Positions 1 through 7,980 of a stretch of DNA of 53,433 bases are shown here, in pieces (position 1 is the first letter of the stretch; each line of letters begins with the position of its first letter). Both the position numbers and the translations under genes were made by a program. The notes beneath the pieces are model-generated. The model made no database searches and was not told where the DNA came from. It saw only the letters and a program-made list of their open reading frames with translations. This DNA is from Planctomycetota bacterium. Lineage in GTDB: Bacteria > Planctomycetota > B15-G4. The stretch is from NCBI GenBank assembly GCA_029259695.1, contig JAJDEQ010000109.1, positions 1-53,433 of the forward strand. The letters run 5' to 3'.

Positions 1-156
1 GCACACGTCGGGGCGTAGCTCGAGCGCGCGCTCGACGGCCTCGGCCCCGTCAGCGGCCTGGGCGACGACCTCGATGTCCGACTGCGCGTCGAGGATCAGC
101 TTGAGGCCGGTGCGCACGATCTCCTGGTCGTCGGCGACGAGGACGCGGATGCTCAT
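1..156 (-). CDS. Response regulator, receiver domain (partial, C-terminus outside window)
   Basis: Only the first 52 codons are present, because the gene runs off the left edge. The protein begins MSIRVLVADDQEIVRTGLKL, the classic first strand and acidic pocket (Asp9, Asp10) of a CheY-like receiver, followed by helix 1 and the second strand. The sequence ends at RPDVC, just before the expected phospho-acceptor Asp. Its ATG overlaps the stop of the upstream histidine kinase (ATGA), so the two are translationally coupled. With a HisKA_3-type partner, a NarL/LuxR-type response regulator with a C-terminal HTH is expected, but that part is not visible. The target genes are unknown. Confidence 0.9.
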   Translation of the reverse strand, partial: MSIRVLVADDQEIVRTGLKLILDAQSDIEVVAQAADGAEAVERALELRPDVC

Positions 157-1307
157 GGCGTGGCCTCGACGCCACCATGAGGCAGTACGGCCGTGACCGT
201 CCACCCCCGCTCGGCTCCGGCGCCCGCTTCCAGGGTTCCGCCGAGCAACTGCGCCCGCTCCGCCATGCCGATCAGTCCGTATCCGCCCGAGCTCGCACCC
301 GCGGGCTCCCCGTCGTCCTGCACGCGCAGCCTCACCGAGCTGTCGTCGACGGTGACCTCGACCGAGATGCACGTCGCCCCGCGGGCGTGCCGGCGCGCGT
401 TCGTGACCGACTCCTGGGCGAGTCGGTAGACGGCGCCCGAGAGCGCGGGCGAGAGGCCGGCTGTCGCTCCGGAGAGCTCGACCTCGACGCGCGTCCGCCC
501 GTCGCCCCCACCGGCCAGTCGTTGCAGGTCTTCCACCCGGGGAGCCGGCGCGAGCTGCGCCGCTTCGTCGTCGCGCAACACGCGGACCATCGCGCGCATC
601 TCGTCCAACGTGCGGGACGCCTCGTCGCCGATGACACGCAGGGCGTCCACCGCCGCCTCCGGATCCCGCGCCGACGTGGCGACCCCGGCCTGCGCACGCA
701 CGGCGATGGCGGAGACGTGGTGGGCGACGGTGTCGTGCAACTCCCGTGCGAGGCTCAACCGCTCGCCGGCCCGCACGTCCTCCAGCTCCTGCACCCGCGC
801 CGCTTCGCGATACCGGGCCGCGGCGCCGATCGCGATCGGCGCGAGCAGGATCGCGAGGCCCCCCAGGACCTCACCGGCCGAGAGGTCGTCCCCCGCGAGC
901 CCCAGCGCCGCCGAGCCGAGGATGATCGGCAGCCCGAGCAGCGCCTCACGCCCCGAGCCCCAGCGAAAGAGCGCGTAGGGCAGCACCAACAGGAAGACCA
1001 GCGCATGGAGATCCGGCACGTCCCGGCCCGTGACGAGCCCCACCCCCTCGAAGACCCCCGTGGCCGCGAAGGCGATGCCCGTCACGAGCAGCGGATGGGA
1101 TCGCCGCCAGAGCACGGCGGGCATCAGCGCCAGGGCGAGCAGGACCGACACGGACGTGAGGTCCAGGTCGTCGCGCAGGGCGACCTCGAGCAGGGCGACG
1201 GCGACCAGGGCGGCGAGCAGCCTCCAGTCCGACGTGTTGCGCGGGACCGCGGCGGGTCTCGGCTCGGACCAGAACGAACGCAGGAGACGCTTCACGCGCG
1301 AAATCAT
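153..1307 (-). CDS. Sensor histidine kinase, HisKA_3 / HATPase_c (NarX-DesK type)
   Basis: A membrane histidine kinase of about 384 residues, which should phosphorylate the overlapping response regulator. The N-terminal half (residues about 28-165) holds several hydrophobic helices and no recognisable extracellular sensor. The dimerisation box is AREL-HDTVAHHVSAI, with phospho-acceptor His191. The N-box is YRLAQESVTNARRHA, and the C-terminal GYGLIGMAERAQLLGG is the G-box of the ATPase. The start at 1307 (MISRVKRLL) is preferred over an ATG 13 codons earlier because membrane-kinase sequence begins there; no strong SD is seen for either. Such compact kinases are common in actinobacteria as well as planctomycetes. 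The signal cannot be inferred. Confidence 0.9.
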   Translation of the reverse strand: MISRVKRLLRSFWSEPRPAAVPRNTSDWRLLAALVAVALLEVALRDDLDLTSVSVLLALALMPAVLWRRSHPLLVTGIAFAATGVFEGVGLVTGRDVPDLHALVFLLVLPYALFRWGSGREALLGLPIILGSAALGLAGDDLSAGEVLGGLAILLAPIAIGAAARYREAARVQELEDVRAGERLSLARELHDTVAHHVSAIAVRAQAGVATSARDPEAAVDALRVIGDEASRTLDEMRAMVRVLRDDEAAQLAPAPRVEDLQRLAGGGDGRTRVEVELSGATAGLSPALSGAVYRLAQESVTNARRHARGATCISVEVTVDDSSVRLRVQDDGEPAGASSGGYGLIGMAERAQLLGGTLEAGAGAERGWTVTAVLPHGGVEATP

Positions 1308-1381
1308 ACGGCCGCGGTGACGGAATGTGACCCGTGCAGTCCCCACGATCCGCGTGCATCCAGGAAGATGCGACGAACGAA

Positions 1382-1387
1382 TATCCT
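1382..1387 (+). promoter_or_regulatory. Possible -10 element (TATCCT)
   Basis: An AT-rich hexamer in GC-rich intergenic sequence, 43 nt before the start codon of the FG-GAP gene at 1431. No convincing -35 is seen. It matches the TA-N3-T pattern found before several other genes in the window. Confidence 0.3.
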
Positions 1388-1430
1388 CAGTTGCCCTCCC
1401 CCCACTCCCCCCGGGTCCCGGATCATCCCC

Positions 1431-2966
1431 ATGCGCACCTCCTCCGCCCTCGCCGCGTGCTGCCTCGGACTCGGCCTTGCCGCCGACGCGACCGCCCAGG
1501 ACTGCTTCCCCGCGCTACCGCTCCCGGCGCCGGTCACCGTGCAGTCCAACGACGCCTTCGGATCCTCCGCGGCCATCGACGGCACTACGGTCCTGGTGGG
1601 CAGCGCCTGGGACAACAACCAGGGCCTGCAGAGCGTGGGCTCGGGCTTCCTGTTCGACGCCACGACCGGCGACTTCGATCAGCAGCTCTTCCCCGGCGCG
1701 GGCGCGGTCACGCTCGGATTCTCCGGCACGGTGGCGGACCTCGACGGCGGTCTGGCGGTCCTGGGCGCCCCCGGCATGCAGGACGGCATGAGCGCTCCGC
1801 CCCCCTCCGAGTTCGGCACGGTCTGGGTCTACGACGTGACCACCGGTGCCCTCGTCTCGAAGCTGGAGCCCAGTGAGCCCGGCGCGGGCGACCGCTTCGG
1901 ACAGTCCATCGGCATCAGCAACAACCGCGTCGTCGCCGGTGCGCCCTACGACAGCTTCGGCTCGGCCTGGATCTTCGACGCCACCACGGGCCTGGAGCTG
2001 CACAAGCTGAGCCCCGTGCAGGGAACGACCAGCGACCGCGCCGGTTGGTCGGTGGACATCGACGGCAACGTCGCCGTCGTCGGTGCCCCTCGCGACAGCG
2101 GGGCCGGCCAGCCCCTCGCGGGCGCCGCCTACCTGTTCGACGTCACCACGGGGCAGCAGCTCCACCGGCTCGAGGAGCCGGTCCCGTCGTCCGGCGGGAG
2201 CTTCGGTTTCAACGTCGCCATCGACGGCGACCGCGCCCTGGTCTCCGGCGGCGGCGAGATCTTCCTCTTCGACGTGCCGACCGCCGCGGTGTTGCAGACG
2301 TTCTCGGGTCCGCTCCCCGTCGACTACGCGAGCTTCGGTCGCGCCCTGGACCTGGACGGCAACCGCGTCATCGTCGGTGCCCGTGGCAGCTCGTCGACAC
2401 CCTTGCCCGGCAGGGTCTTCATCTTCGACGCGACGAACGGCGACCTGCTCGCCGACATCACGTCTCCCAACTCCGCGCCCAGCGACGGCTTCGGCAACGA
2501 CGTGTCCATCGACGGTGACCGGCTCGTCGTGGCCTCCCAGAACCTCGAAGACTTCGCGACCCAGGTGGGCGAGGTGCACGTCTTCGACCTCGGCTTCACG
2601 GGCAGCTACCTCGACCTGGGCCAGGCGCTGGCCGGCACGGCCGGCGCCCCCGCCCTCGCGGGCACCGGCGCCCTCACCACGGGGAACCCCTTCAGCCTCG
2701 ACCTCACCGGCGCCGCACCCGGCGCTCCGGCAAACCTGGTCGTGGGCATCGACAACATCTCGGCCACCTTCAAGGGCGGCATCCTCGTGCCCGACCCGAT
2801 CCTGATCATCTCCCTGGCCACCAACGGCGCCGGCGCCCTCAGCCTGCCCGCCGTCTGGCCCGGCGGCCTGGCGTGCGTGCCGATCTACATCCAGTACTGG
2901 ATCAGCGACGCGGGCGGCCCCGCCGGCTTCGCGGCCAGCAACGGGCTCGCCCTCTACGGCGACTGA
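1431..2966 (+). CDS. Secreted FG-GAP beta-propeller protein with recurrent FKGG C-terminal domain
   Basis: A predicted exported protein of 511 residues. The start MRTSSALAACCLGLGLA gives a signal peptide ending near ATAQD. The open frame extends far upstream, but that part lies antisense to the histidine kinase and is rejected. The body has about six FG-GAP-like units such as IDGNVAVVGAPRDSG, LDGNRVIVGARG and IDGDRLVVASQN, predicting an integrin-alpha-like propeller. From about residue 393 it carries the domain shared across this window: DLGQALAGTAGAP, then ATFKGGILVPDP, then DAGGPAGFAASN. Calcium-binding and extracellular adhesion are typical of FG-GAP proteins; the ligand here is unknown. 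Confidence 0.88.
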   Translation: MRTSSALAACCLGLGLAADATAQDCFPALPLPAPVTVQSNDAFGSSAAIDGTTVLVGSAWDNNQGLQSVGSGFLFDATTGDFDQQLFPGAGAVTLGFSGTVADLDGGLAVLGAPGMQDGMSAPPPSEFGTVWVYDVTTGALVSKLEPSEPGAGDRFGQSIGISNNRVVAGAPYDSFGSAWIFDATTGLELHKLSPVQGTTSDRAGWSVDIDGNVAVVGAPRDSGAGQPLAGAAYLFDVTTGQQLHRLEEPVPSSGGSFGFNVAIDGDRALVSGGGEIFLFDVPTAAVLQTFSGPLPVDYASFGRALDLDGNRVIVGARGSSSTPLPGRVFIFDATNGDLLADITSPNSAPSDGFGNDVSIDGDRLVVASQNLEDFATQVGEVHVFDLGFTGSYLDLGQALAGTAGAPALAGTGALTTGNPFSLDLTGAAPGAPANLVVGIDNISATFKGGILVPDPILIISLATNGAGALSLPAVWPGGLACVPIYIQYWISDAGGPAGFAASNGLALYGD

Positions 2967-3010
2967 GCCGCGCGGATGATCGGGCGTTCGGTGCCGCGCT
3001 GGCCGTGCGC

Positions 3011-3016
3011 TAGCCT
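3011..3016 (+). promoter_or_regulatory. Possible -10 element (TAGCCT)
   Basis: TAGCCT lies 26 nt before the Na/Pi cotransporter ATG. A weak TTCGGT lies 18 nt further upstream. An SD (GGAGAG) is correctly spaced 7 nt before the ATG. Confidence 0.35.
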
Positions 3017-3042
3017 ATCGGCCCGCTTCGGAGAGCCGACAC

Positions 3043-4737
3043 ATGGAAACGACCTCGGAAACGCTGGCGCTGGGCACGATCAGCATGGGCCTGTTCGGCG
3101 GACTCGCCCTGTTCCTCACCGGCATGGAGCAGATGAGCGCGGCGCTCAAGGCGGTCGCCGGGAACGGCATGCGCAACGTGCTCGCGAACCTCACCCGCAA
3201 TCGTCTCATGGCGGCGATCACGGGCGCGTTCGTCACGGCCGTGATCCAGTCGTCGTCGGTGACGACGGTGCTCGTGGTGGGCTTCATCTCCGCCGGCATC
3301 ATGACGCTGGCGCAGTCAGTGGGCATCATCATGGGGGCCAACGTCGGAACGACGATCACCGCGCAGATCGTCGCCTTCAACGTGACCCAGTACGCGCTGC
3401 TGCTCGTAGCGCTGGGCTTTGCCATGGAGTTCTTCGTCAAGCAGGAGAAGGTGCGGCGGTACGGCGCCATGCTCATGGGGCTGGGGCTGATCTTCTTCGG
3501 GATGGGGCTCATGAGCGACGCCACGAACCCGTTGCGGAGCTACGAGCCGTTCATCGATCTCATGCAGAGCATGAGCAATCCGCTCCTCGGCATCCTCGTG
3601 GCGGCGGCGTTCACGGCCCTCGTGCAGAGTTCGTCGGCCACGACCGGCATCGTCATCGTGCTGGCGAGCCAGGGGTTCATCACGCTCGAGGCGGGCATCG
3701 CGCTGGCGTTCGGGGCCAACGTCGGCACGTGCGTCACCGCGCTGTTGTCGACGTTGGGCAAGCCTCGCACGGCCATGCAGGCGGCGCTGGTACACGTCCT
3801 CTTCAACCTCGCGGGCGTGCTCATCTGGGTCGCCTTCATCGATCAGCTGGCGCAGTACGTGCGCGACCTGTCCCCCGCTCACGCCGACCTGCAGGGCGCC
3901 GCCCGGCTGGCGGCCGAGACGCCGCGGCAGATCGCCAACGCCCACACGATCTTCAACGTGGCCAACACGGTCCTGTTCATCTGGTTCACGGGGGCGTTCG
4001 CAGCCGTCGCGCGGAAGCTCGTGCCCGACAAGCCCGAGGTCGCGCCCGAGCGTGCCCAGCCGGTCTACCTGGACGAGGTCTACCTCGAGACCCCGGCCAT
4101 CGCCCTCGATCGCGTGCGGCTCGAACTCGTGCGGCTCGGCGAGGGGGTGCAAGAGATGCTGGCGGACGCGCCGGCGGCGTTGGGGAGCGGAAGCCGCGAC
4201 GACCTGCAGGCGCTCGTCGAGGACAACGCCGACACCACGAGACTGTACGAGGCGATCGTGGGCTATCTGGCTCAGCTCTCCCAGGTGGAACTGGGCTCGA
4301 CGCGCACCCGACAACTGACCGAGCTCACGGCCATCGCCAACACCATCGACAACATGGGCGACACGATCGCCACCAACATGGTGACGCTCGGGCTCGACCG
4401 GATCGAGGCGCGGGTCGAGCCGAGCCCGGCGACAGTGGAGGCCTTCCGACCCTTGCGGGAGGCCGTGCAGGAGGCATTCGGCAAGGCGGTCGACGCGGTG
4501 CGCAACGAGGACCCGGGCGCGGCGCGGGAGGTCGTCGCCATGAAGCCGCGCATCCAGTCCCTCGCCCGCGACGTGAACGCACATCTCGCCGGGCGCCTCG
4601 TGGCAGACGAGCCCAACCGCATCGCCGCCTTCCGCATCGAGACCGACGCGGTGGAGGTCATGCAGCGTCTCTACTACTTCGCCAAGCGCGTCGCCAAGTC
4701 GGTGGTCACCGCCGTCGAGGCCGAAGGGGACGGGTGA
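3043..4737 (+). CDS. Na/Pi cotransporter family protein with C-terminal PhoU-like domain
   Basis: A 564-residue inner-membrane protein predicted to import phosphate with sodium. Two inverted Na_Pi_cotrans repeats are visible. The first has VIQSSSVTTVLVVGF and IMGANVGTTITAQIV; the second has LVQSSSATTGIVIVLA and AFGANVGTCVTALLS. The QSSS-x-TT and GANVGT pairs are the hallmark of the NptA/YjbB family. After the last membrane helix (about residue 325), roughly 220 helical residues resemble a PhoU domain. The ATG at 3043 has the SD GGAGAG 7 nt upstream. It is the only cytoplasmic-membrane transporter in a block of secreted proteins. Whether it responds to phosphate limitation cannot be read here. 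Confidence 0.93.
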   Translation: METTSETLALGTISMGLFGGLALFLTGMEQMSAALKAVAGNGMRNVLANLTRNRLMAAITGAFVTAVIQSSSVTTVLVVGFISAGIMTLAQSVGIIMGANVGTTITAQIVAFNVTQYALLLVALGFAMEFFVKQEKVRRYGAMLMGLGLIFFGMGLMSDATNPLRSYEPFIDLMQSMSNPLLGILVAAAFTALVQSSSATTGIVIVLASQGFITLEAGIALAFGANVGTCVTALLSTLGKPRTAMQAALVHVLFNLAGVLIWVAFIDQLAQYVRDLSPAHADLQGAARLAAETPRQIANAHTIFNVANTVLFIWFTGAFAAVARKLVPDKPEVAPERAQPVYLDEVYLETPAIALDRVRLELVRLGEGVQEMLADAPAALGSGSRDDLQALVEDNADTTRLYEAIVGYLAQLSQVELGSTRTRQLTELTAIANTIDNMGDTIATNMVTLGLDRIEARVEPSPATVEAFRPLREAVQEAFGKAVDAVRNEDPGAAREVVAMKPRIQSLARDVNAHLAGRLVADEPNRIAAFRIETDAVEVMQRLYYFAKRVAKSVVTAVEAEGDG

Positions 4738-4754
4738 AGGAGGTCACCGCGCCC

Positions 4755-4950
4755 ACGCCACTCTTGCCGGCGCCCGACCCGCCCACGATCCTGCTGCCCC
4801 TGCTCGCGGGACCCGACGGGTACCATCAGCATGCCCGGGCTGCCGAGCGGCGGCGGCCCGGCGGTCGTGGACGTCCAGCTCGCGTATGCGGACGGGACCC
4901 TGCCCCTCGGCGTGGGGTTCACCAACGCGCTGGCGGTGCAACTGCGCCCC
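4755..4950 (+). pseudogene. Relic of a recurrent C-terminal (FKGG) domain, frameshifted
   Basis: Immediately after the transporter stop, one frame reads PAPDPPTILLPLLAGPDG. A second frame, starting at about 4819, continues TISMPGLPSGGGPAV and ends TNALAVQL. Together these align with the second half of the C-terminal domain of neighbouring proteins (LVPDPTLI..., GTISI..., P-SG, SNAL). There is no start codon, no signal peptide and no first half. It is best read as the decayed 3' end of a former surface-protein gene. The assignment rests on visual similarity to intact copies in this window. Confidence 0.5.
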
Positions 4951-4987
4951 GAGATACACGGCTTTCCGTCCCCCTGCGAGATGCGTC

Positions 4988-6013
4988 ATGCGCCCACGGT
5001 TCTTCGTGTTGTCGGTCGCACTGCTCGGCCTCATGGCGACGTCGCCGGCCGCCCAGGTCGCGCGCTACCGTCTCACCGTCGACAACACCTGGAGCGAGGC
5101 GACGCACCCCGGCGCGTTTCCGCAGGACGCCCACTTCTCCTGGCTCGGCGGCGGCACCCACGACGCCTCGGTCTCGTTCTGGAGCGTCGGCGAAGCAGCG
5201 AGCCCGGGCATGAAGCAGATGGCGGAATCGGGCGCCACCGACGACCTCGAGGGCGAGGTGGCCGCTGCCGTGTCCCAGGGCAGCGCCGCCTCCGTCCTCG
5301 CCTGGCACCACTGGTTCTGCCCGCCTGACACCGACAACGGTCAGTGCGGCACGCTGGTCGTGGAGTTCGACGTGGCGGAGAGCCACCCGCTGGTGACGCT
5401 CGTCACCATGCTCGGACCGAGCCCGGACTGGTTCGTCGGCGTGTCGGGCCTGCGCTTACGCGGCGGCGGCGACTGGCTCGACGAAATCGTCGTGGACCTG
5501 CGCCCGTACGACGGCGGCACGCGCGACAACAACCTCTTCCAGCTCTGGGGCCCGCTGACGACGCCGCCCGATCCGGTCACGCACATCACGGACGCATCGG
5601 GGCAGTTGGTGGGCCCGACTTCGCTGGGCAGCTTCACGTTCACGCGCGTCGGGCAGATCGTCGACCTGGGGCAGGCGCTCGCCGGCAACTTCGCGCCGAC
5701 CCTCGACGCCACCGGCACGCTGCTCCCCGACGAACCGGTGACGCTCGTCGGCACCGGCCTGCCGCCCGGGCGGTCAGCCTGGATGTTCTTCGGCACCGAG
5801 GAGCTGAACCAGCCGTTCAAGGGCGGCGTGCTCGTGCCCGACCCGACGCTCATCACCGAGCTGCCGACGGGCACCGGCACGATCGCCATCGCCGCCGCCC
5901 TGCCGGCGAGCATCCCGTCCGGCACGGAGATCCTGGTTCAAGCCTGGGCCCCCGACGCGGGCGGACCCGCCGGGGCGAGCGCGAGCAACGCGCTGATGCT
6001 GATCGTGCCTTGA
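4988..6013 (+). CDS. Secreted Spondin_N domain protein with FKGG C-terminal domain
   Basis: A predicted secreted protein of 341 residues. MRPRFFVLSVALLGLMATS forms a signal peptide, cleaved near PAAQ. The mature part starts with a Spondin_N fold: HFSWLGGGTHDASVSFW, SPGMKQMAESG, then PSPDWFVGVSGLRL and LRPYDGGTRDNN. The Asp/Trp-rich PSPDWFVG stretch is the family signature, a C2-like calcium or lipid/matrix binding fold in F-spondin. The last 115 residues are the recurrent domain (DLGQALAGN, PFKGGVLVPDPT, DAGGPAGASASNAL). An ATG in the same frame at 4886 is rejected because it precedes the signal peptide and overlaps the relic upstream. Confidence 0.85.
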   Translation: MRPRFFVLSVALLGLMATSPAAQVARYRLTVDNTWSEATHPGAFPQDAHFSWLGGGTHDASVSFWSVGEAASPGMKQMAESGATDDLEGEVAAAVSQGSAASVLAWHHWFCPPDTDNGQCGTLVVEFDVAESHPLVTLVTMLGPSPDWFVGVSGLRLRGGGDWLDEIVVDLRPYDGGTRDNNLFQLWGPLTTPPDPVTHITDASGQLVGPTSLGSFTFTRVGQIVDLGQALAGNFAPTLDATGTLLPDEPVTLVGTGLPPGRSAWMFFGTEELNQPFKGGVLVPDPTLITELPTGTGTIAIAAALPASIPSGTEILVQAWAPDAGGPAGASASNALMLIVP

Positions 6014-6510
6014 GCGGTTGGCGTGTCCGGCGACAACAGCATGTCGAACACGGGCTCCGCCATCGTGTTCCATCGTGTGGGCACGACCTGGTCCCAACAG
6101 GCCTACCTCAAGGCATCCAATCCCGACAGCGAGGACCTGTTCTCGTGGAGCCTGGGGGCCCCGGTGGGTTCCCCGAGTTCGCGGGCGCCGGCGACCTCAG
6201 CGATGGGAGCCCCAACAGCCTCTACCTTCGCGAGGCGCACTCGGGCCTCTTCATGCCGACCGCGGCGGGACTGTTCATCGGCGTCGACCCGAGCACGCCC
6301 GCGCCGTTCAAGCAGGGCACGCTCGTCCCCGTGCCGGTGCTCGAGCTGATCTTCGTCCCCACGAGCCCGGGCGGCACGATCACGATCGGCTTCGACTGGC
6401 CCTCGGGAGTGCCGTCAGGCTTCAACCTCTACCTGCAGTGGGGTTGGCCGAACATCAACGCCCCGGCCGGCGTCGGCCTGTCCAAAGCGCTGCGCGGGAC
6501 GACCCCCTGA
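6014..6510 (+). pseudogene. Remnant FG-GAP protein: propeller fragment fused out of frame to FKGG C-terminal domain
   Basis: Directly after the Spondin_N gene stop, one frame reads VGVSGDNSMSNTGSAIVF, then TTWSQQAYLKASNPDSED, an FG-GAP blade. Around 6150-6190 homology moves to another frame that reads GAGDLSDGSPNSLYLREA, PAPFKQGTLVPVP and PAGVGLSKALRGTTP, a complete-looking end of the recurrent C-terminal domain. There is no start codon or signal peptide, and most blades are missing. This is the residue of a once larger gene with a 5' truncation, an internal deletion and a frameshift. Confidence 0.65.
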
Positions 6511-6555
6511 GTCGTCGGGCCTGATCCGAGCCTCGTGCTGACTCGACGCGAAGGG

Positions 6556-7644
6556 TCACGGTGTCACGCCCAGCACCGCGTTCGAGAGGGCCACCCCGTG
6601 GATGGCAGCGGCGTCCTGGATCGCGTACTGCAGCCAGATCTCGGTGAGCGCGGGAATCCCGACTGGCATGACGAAGGGGATGCTGACTTCGCCGTTCGCG
6701 TCTGTCGTGAGGATCAAGGGAGCAATGACCGGTGACACCGGCTTCAAGACCCCTCCCTTGAACGGTGCGGCCGAGCCGGCCGTCGCGATGAAGAGGCCCG
6801 CCGTGGAGTCGGGAGCGGCATCCGAGAGATCGACACCATTGCTGCTCCCAGCCGAGAGCACGCCGAAGCCAACCAACACCGGCGCGCCGGCCACACCCGA
6901 CAACGCGCAACCCTTGTCGATCCACGACCCCTTGCCGGCCAGAGCGCGGACCTCCTCCTCCCTCAACGCACGGTCATAGAAGCGCAGGTCGTCGGCGTAT
7001 CCGTCGAAACCGTTGCCACAGGTCCCCGAGTTGCCGAAGACGAAGGGCGCGTCATTCCCCGGCACGAACGCGAAGGGCGTTTCGTTCACCAGGTTGCCGT
7101 TGATCCAGCCACGCAGGAGCACGCCGTCGAACGTGACGGCGAAGTGCGTCCATGCGCCAAGGGGCAACTGCAGGCTACAGACATTGAAGTGCACTCCCGA
7201 GCAGTCGGGGCTTGCCTGACATGTCTCGAAACAACCTGTCGTCGAGAGCGTCGCCAACTGGTAGTGGAGCGAGGCGCCGGGTGCGCCGCAGTCCATGCGC
7301 TTGCCGAACACGTGCAAACCGGCCTGCCGCTTGAACCAGGCCGCGATGCTCATCGCTTGATCCGACTCGAAGTTGAAGTCGAACTCGGGGCCGGGCGTCA
7401 CTGTCATCTTGCCCGCTCCGGGGACATCCAGGGCCCGGGCACCACCGAAGACCGGTGGCAGCTCGGTCGCAGTGAACTGAGCCCCGCCGCTGAGGACGCC
7501 CACATGCCCCCCCGCAAGATCAGAGATCGGACTGAGGCCACCCTCGAAGTCCCAGTGAGCGATCAGGCCCGTTCCCAGGTCGACCTGACCGGATACCCCA
7601 TGGGCGGCCACGGCAACGACAAGGGCAGCAAACAAGACTCGCAT
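6556..7644 (-). CDS. Secreted LamG/concanavalin A-like protein with FKGG C-terminal domain
   Basis: 362 residues. The start at 7644 has an excellent SD, AAGGAGG, 6 nt upstream, and gives the signal peptide MRVLFAALVVAVAAHGVSGQ. The LamG_3-type jelly roll begins GLIAHWDFEGG, passes through MSIAAWFKRQAG, GAWTHFAVTFDG and GWINGNLV, and ends GYADDLRFYDRALREEEV. These are the standard strands of bacterial LamG sandwiches, usually carbohydrate-binding. Six cysteines fall between residues about 140 and 180. The C-terminus (APFKGGVLKPVSP ... AIHGVALSNAVLGVTP) is the recurrent domain. It is convergent with the relic at 6014-6510. Confidence 0.87.
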   Translation of the reverse strand: MRVLFAALVVAVAAHGVSGQVDLGTGLIAHWDFEGGLSPISDLAGGHVGVLSGGAQFTATELPPVFGGARALDVPGAGKMTVTPGPEFDFNFESDQAMSIAAWFKRQAGLHVFGKRMDCGAPGASLHYQLATLSTTGCFETCQASPDCSGVHFNVCSLQLPLGAWTHFAVTFDGVLLRGWINGNLVNETPFAFVPGNDAPFVFGNSGTCGNGFDGYADDLRFYDRALREEEVRALAGKGSWIDKGCALSGVAGAPVLVGFGVLSAGSSNGVDLSDAAPDSTAGLFIATAGSAAPFKGGVLKPVSPVIAPLILTTDANGEVSIPFVMPVGIPALTEIWLQYAIQDAAAIHGVALSNAVLGVTP

Positions 7645-7681
7645 CCCGACCTCCTTGCTGTTCGTCTCGGTCCTCCGCTGG

Positions 7682-7695
7682 ACCAGCGTATCACC
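7682..7695 (-). promoter_or_regulatory. Candidate promoter motif GGTGATACGCTGGT
   Basis: On the minus strand, 38 nt before the LamG gene. The same 14-mer with one mismatch lies before the VCBS gene at 13488. It contains TGATACGCT, resembling an extended -10. It is supported only by recurrence and position. Confidence 0.4.
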
Positions 7696-7980
7696 GCGAT
7701 TCCGATGCGTGGCGGCCGGGGCGCCCCCATCGACTGCGCGCCCACCCACCGAGTCCGGTCAGGAGCACCGTCGCAAGGCGGGCATCCACTGGCGCCCCTG
7801 AAGGAACCCGATACGGTTCCAGAGAAGACGCCGGTCGTGCCACCGGCGGACAGGCATGTGACGCACCCGCCGCTGGCCCGGTTGAACCCATTGATCCGCA
7901 CGCTGCGCCAGCCGGCTCCGTGCGATGATGTCGTGGTGGGCCCTGCTCCACCGCCGGGCCAAGCACACAGGAGAGTTCCC

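Noticed and set aside
177..1430. N-terminal extension of the FG-GAP open frame
   Set aside because: It is antisense to the histidine kinase, Arg/Gln-rich and lacks any motif; the signal peptide starts at 1431.
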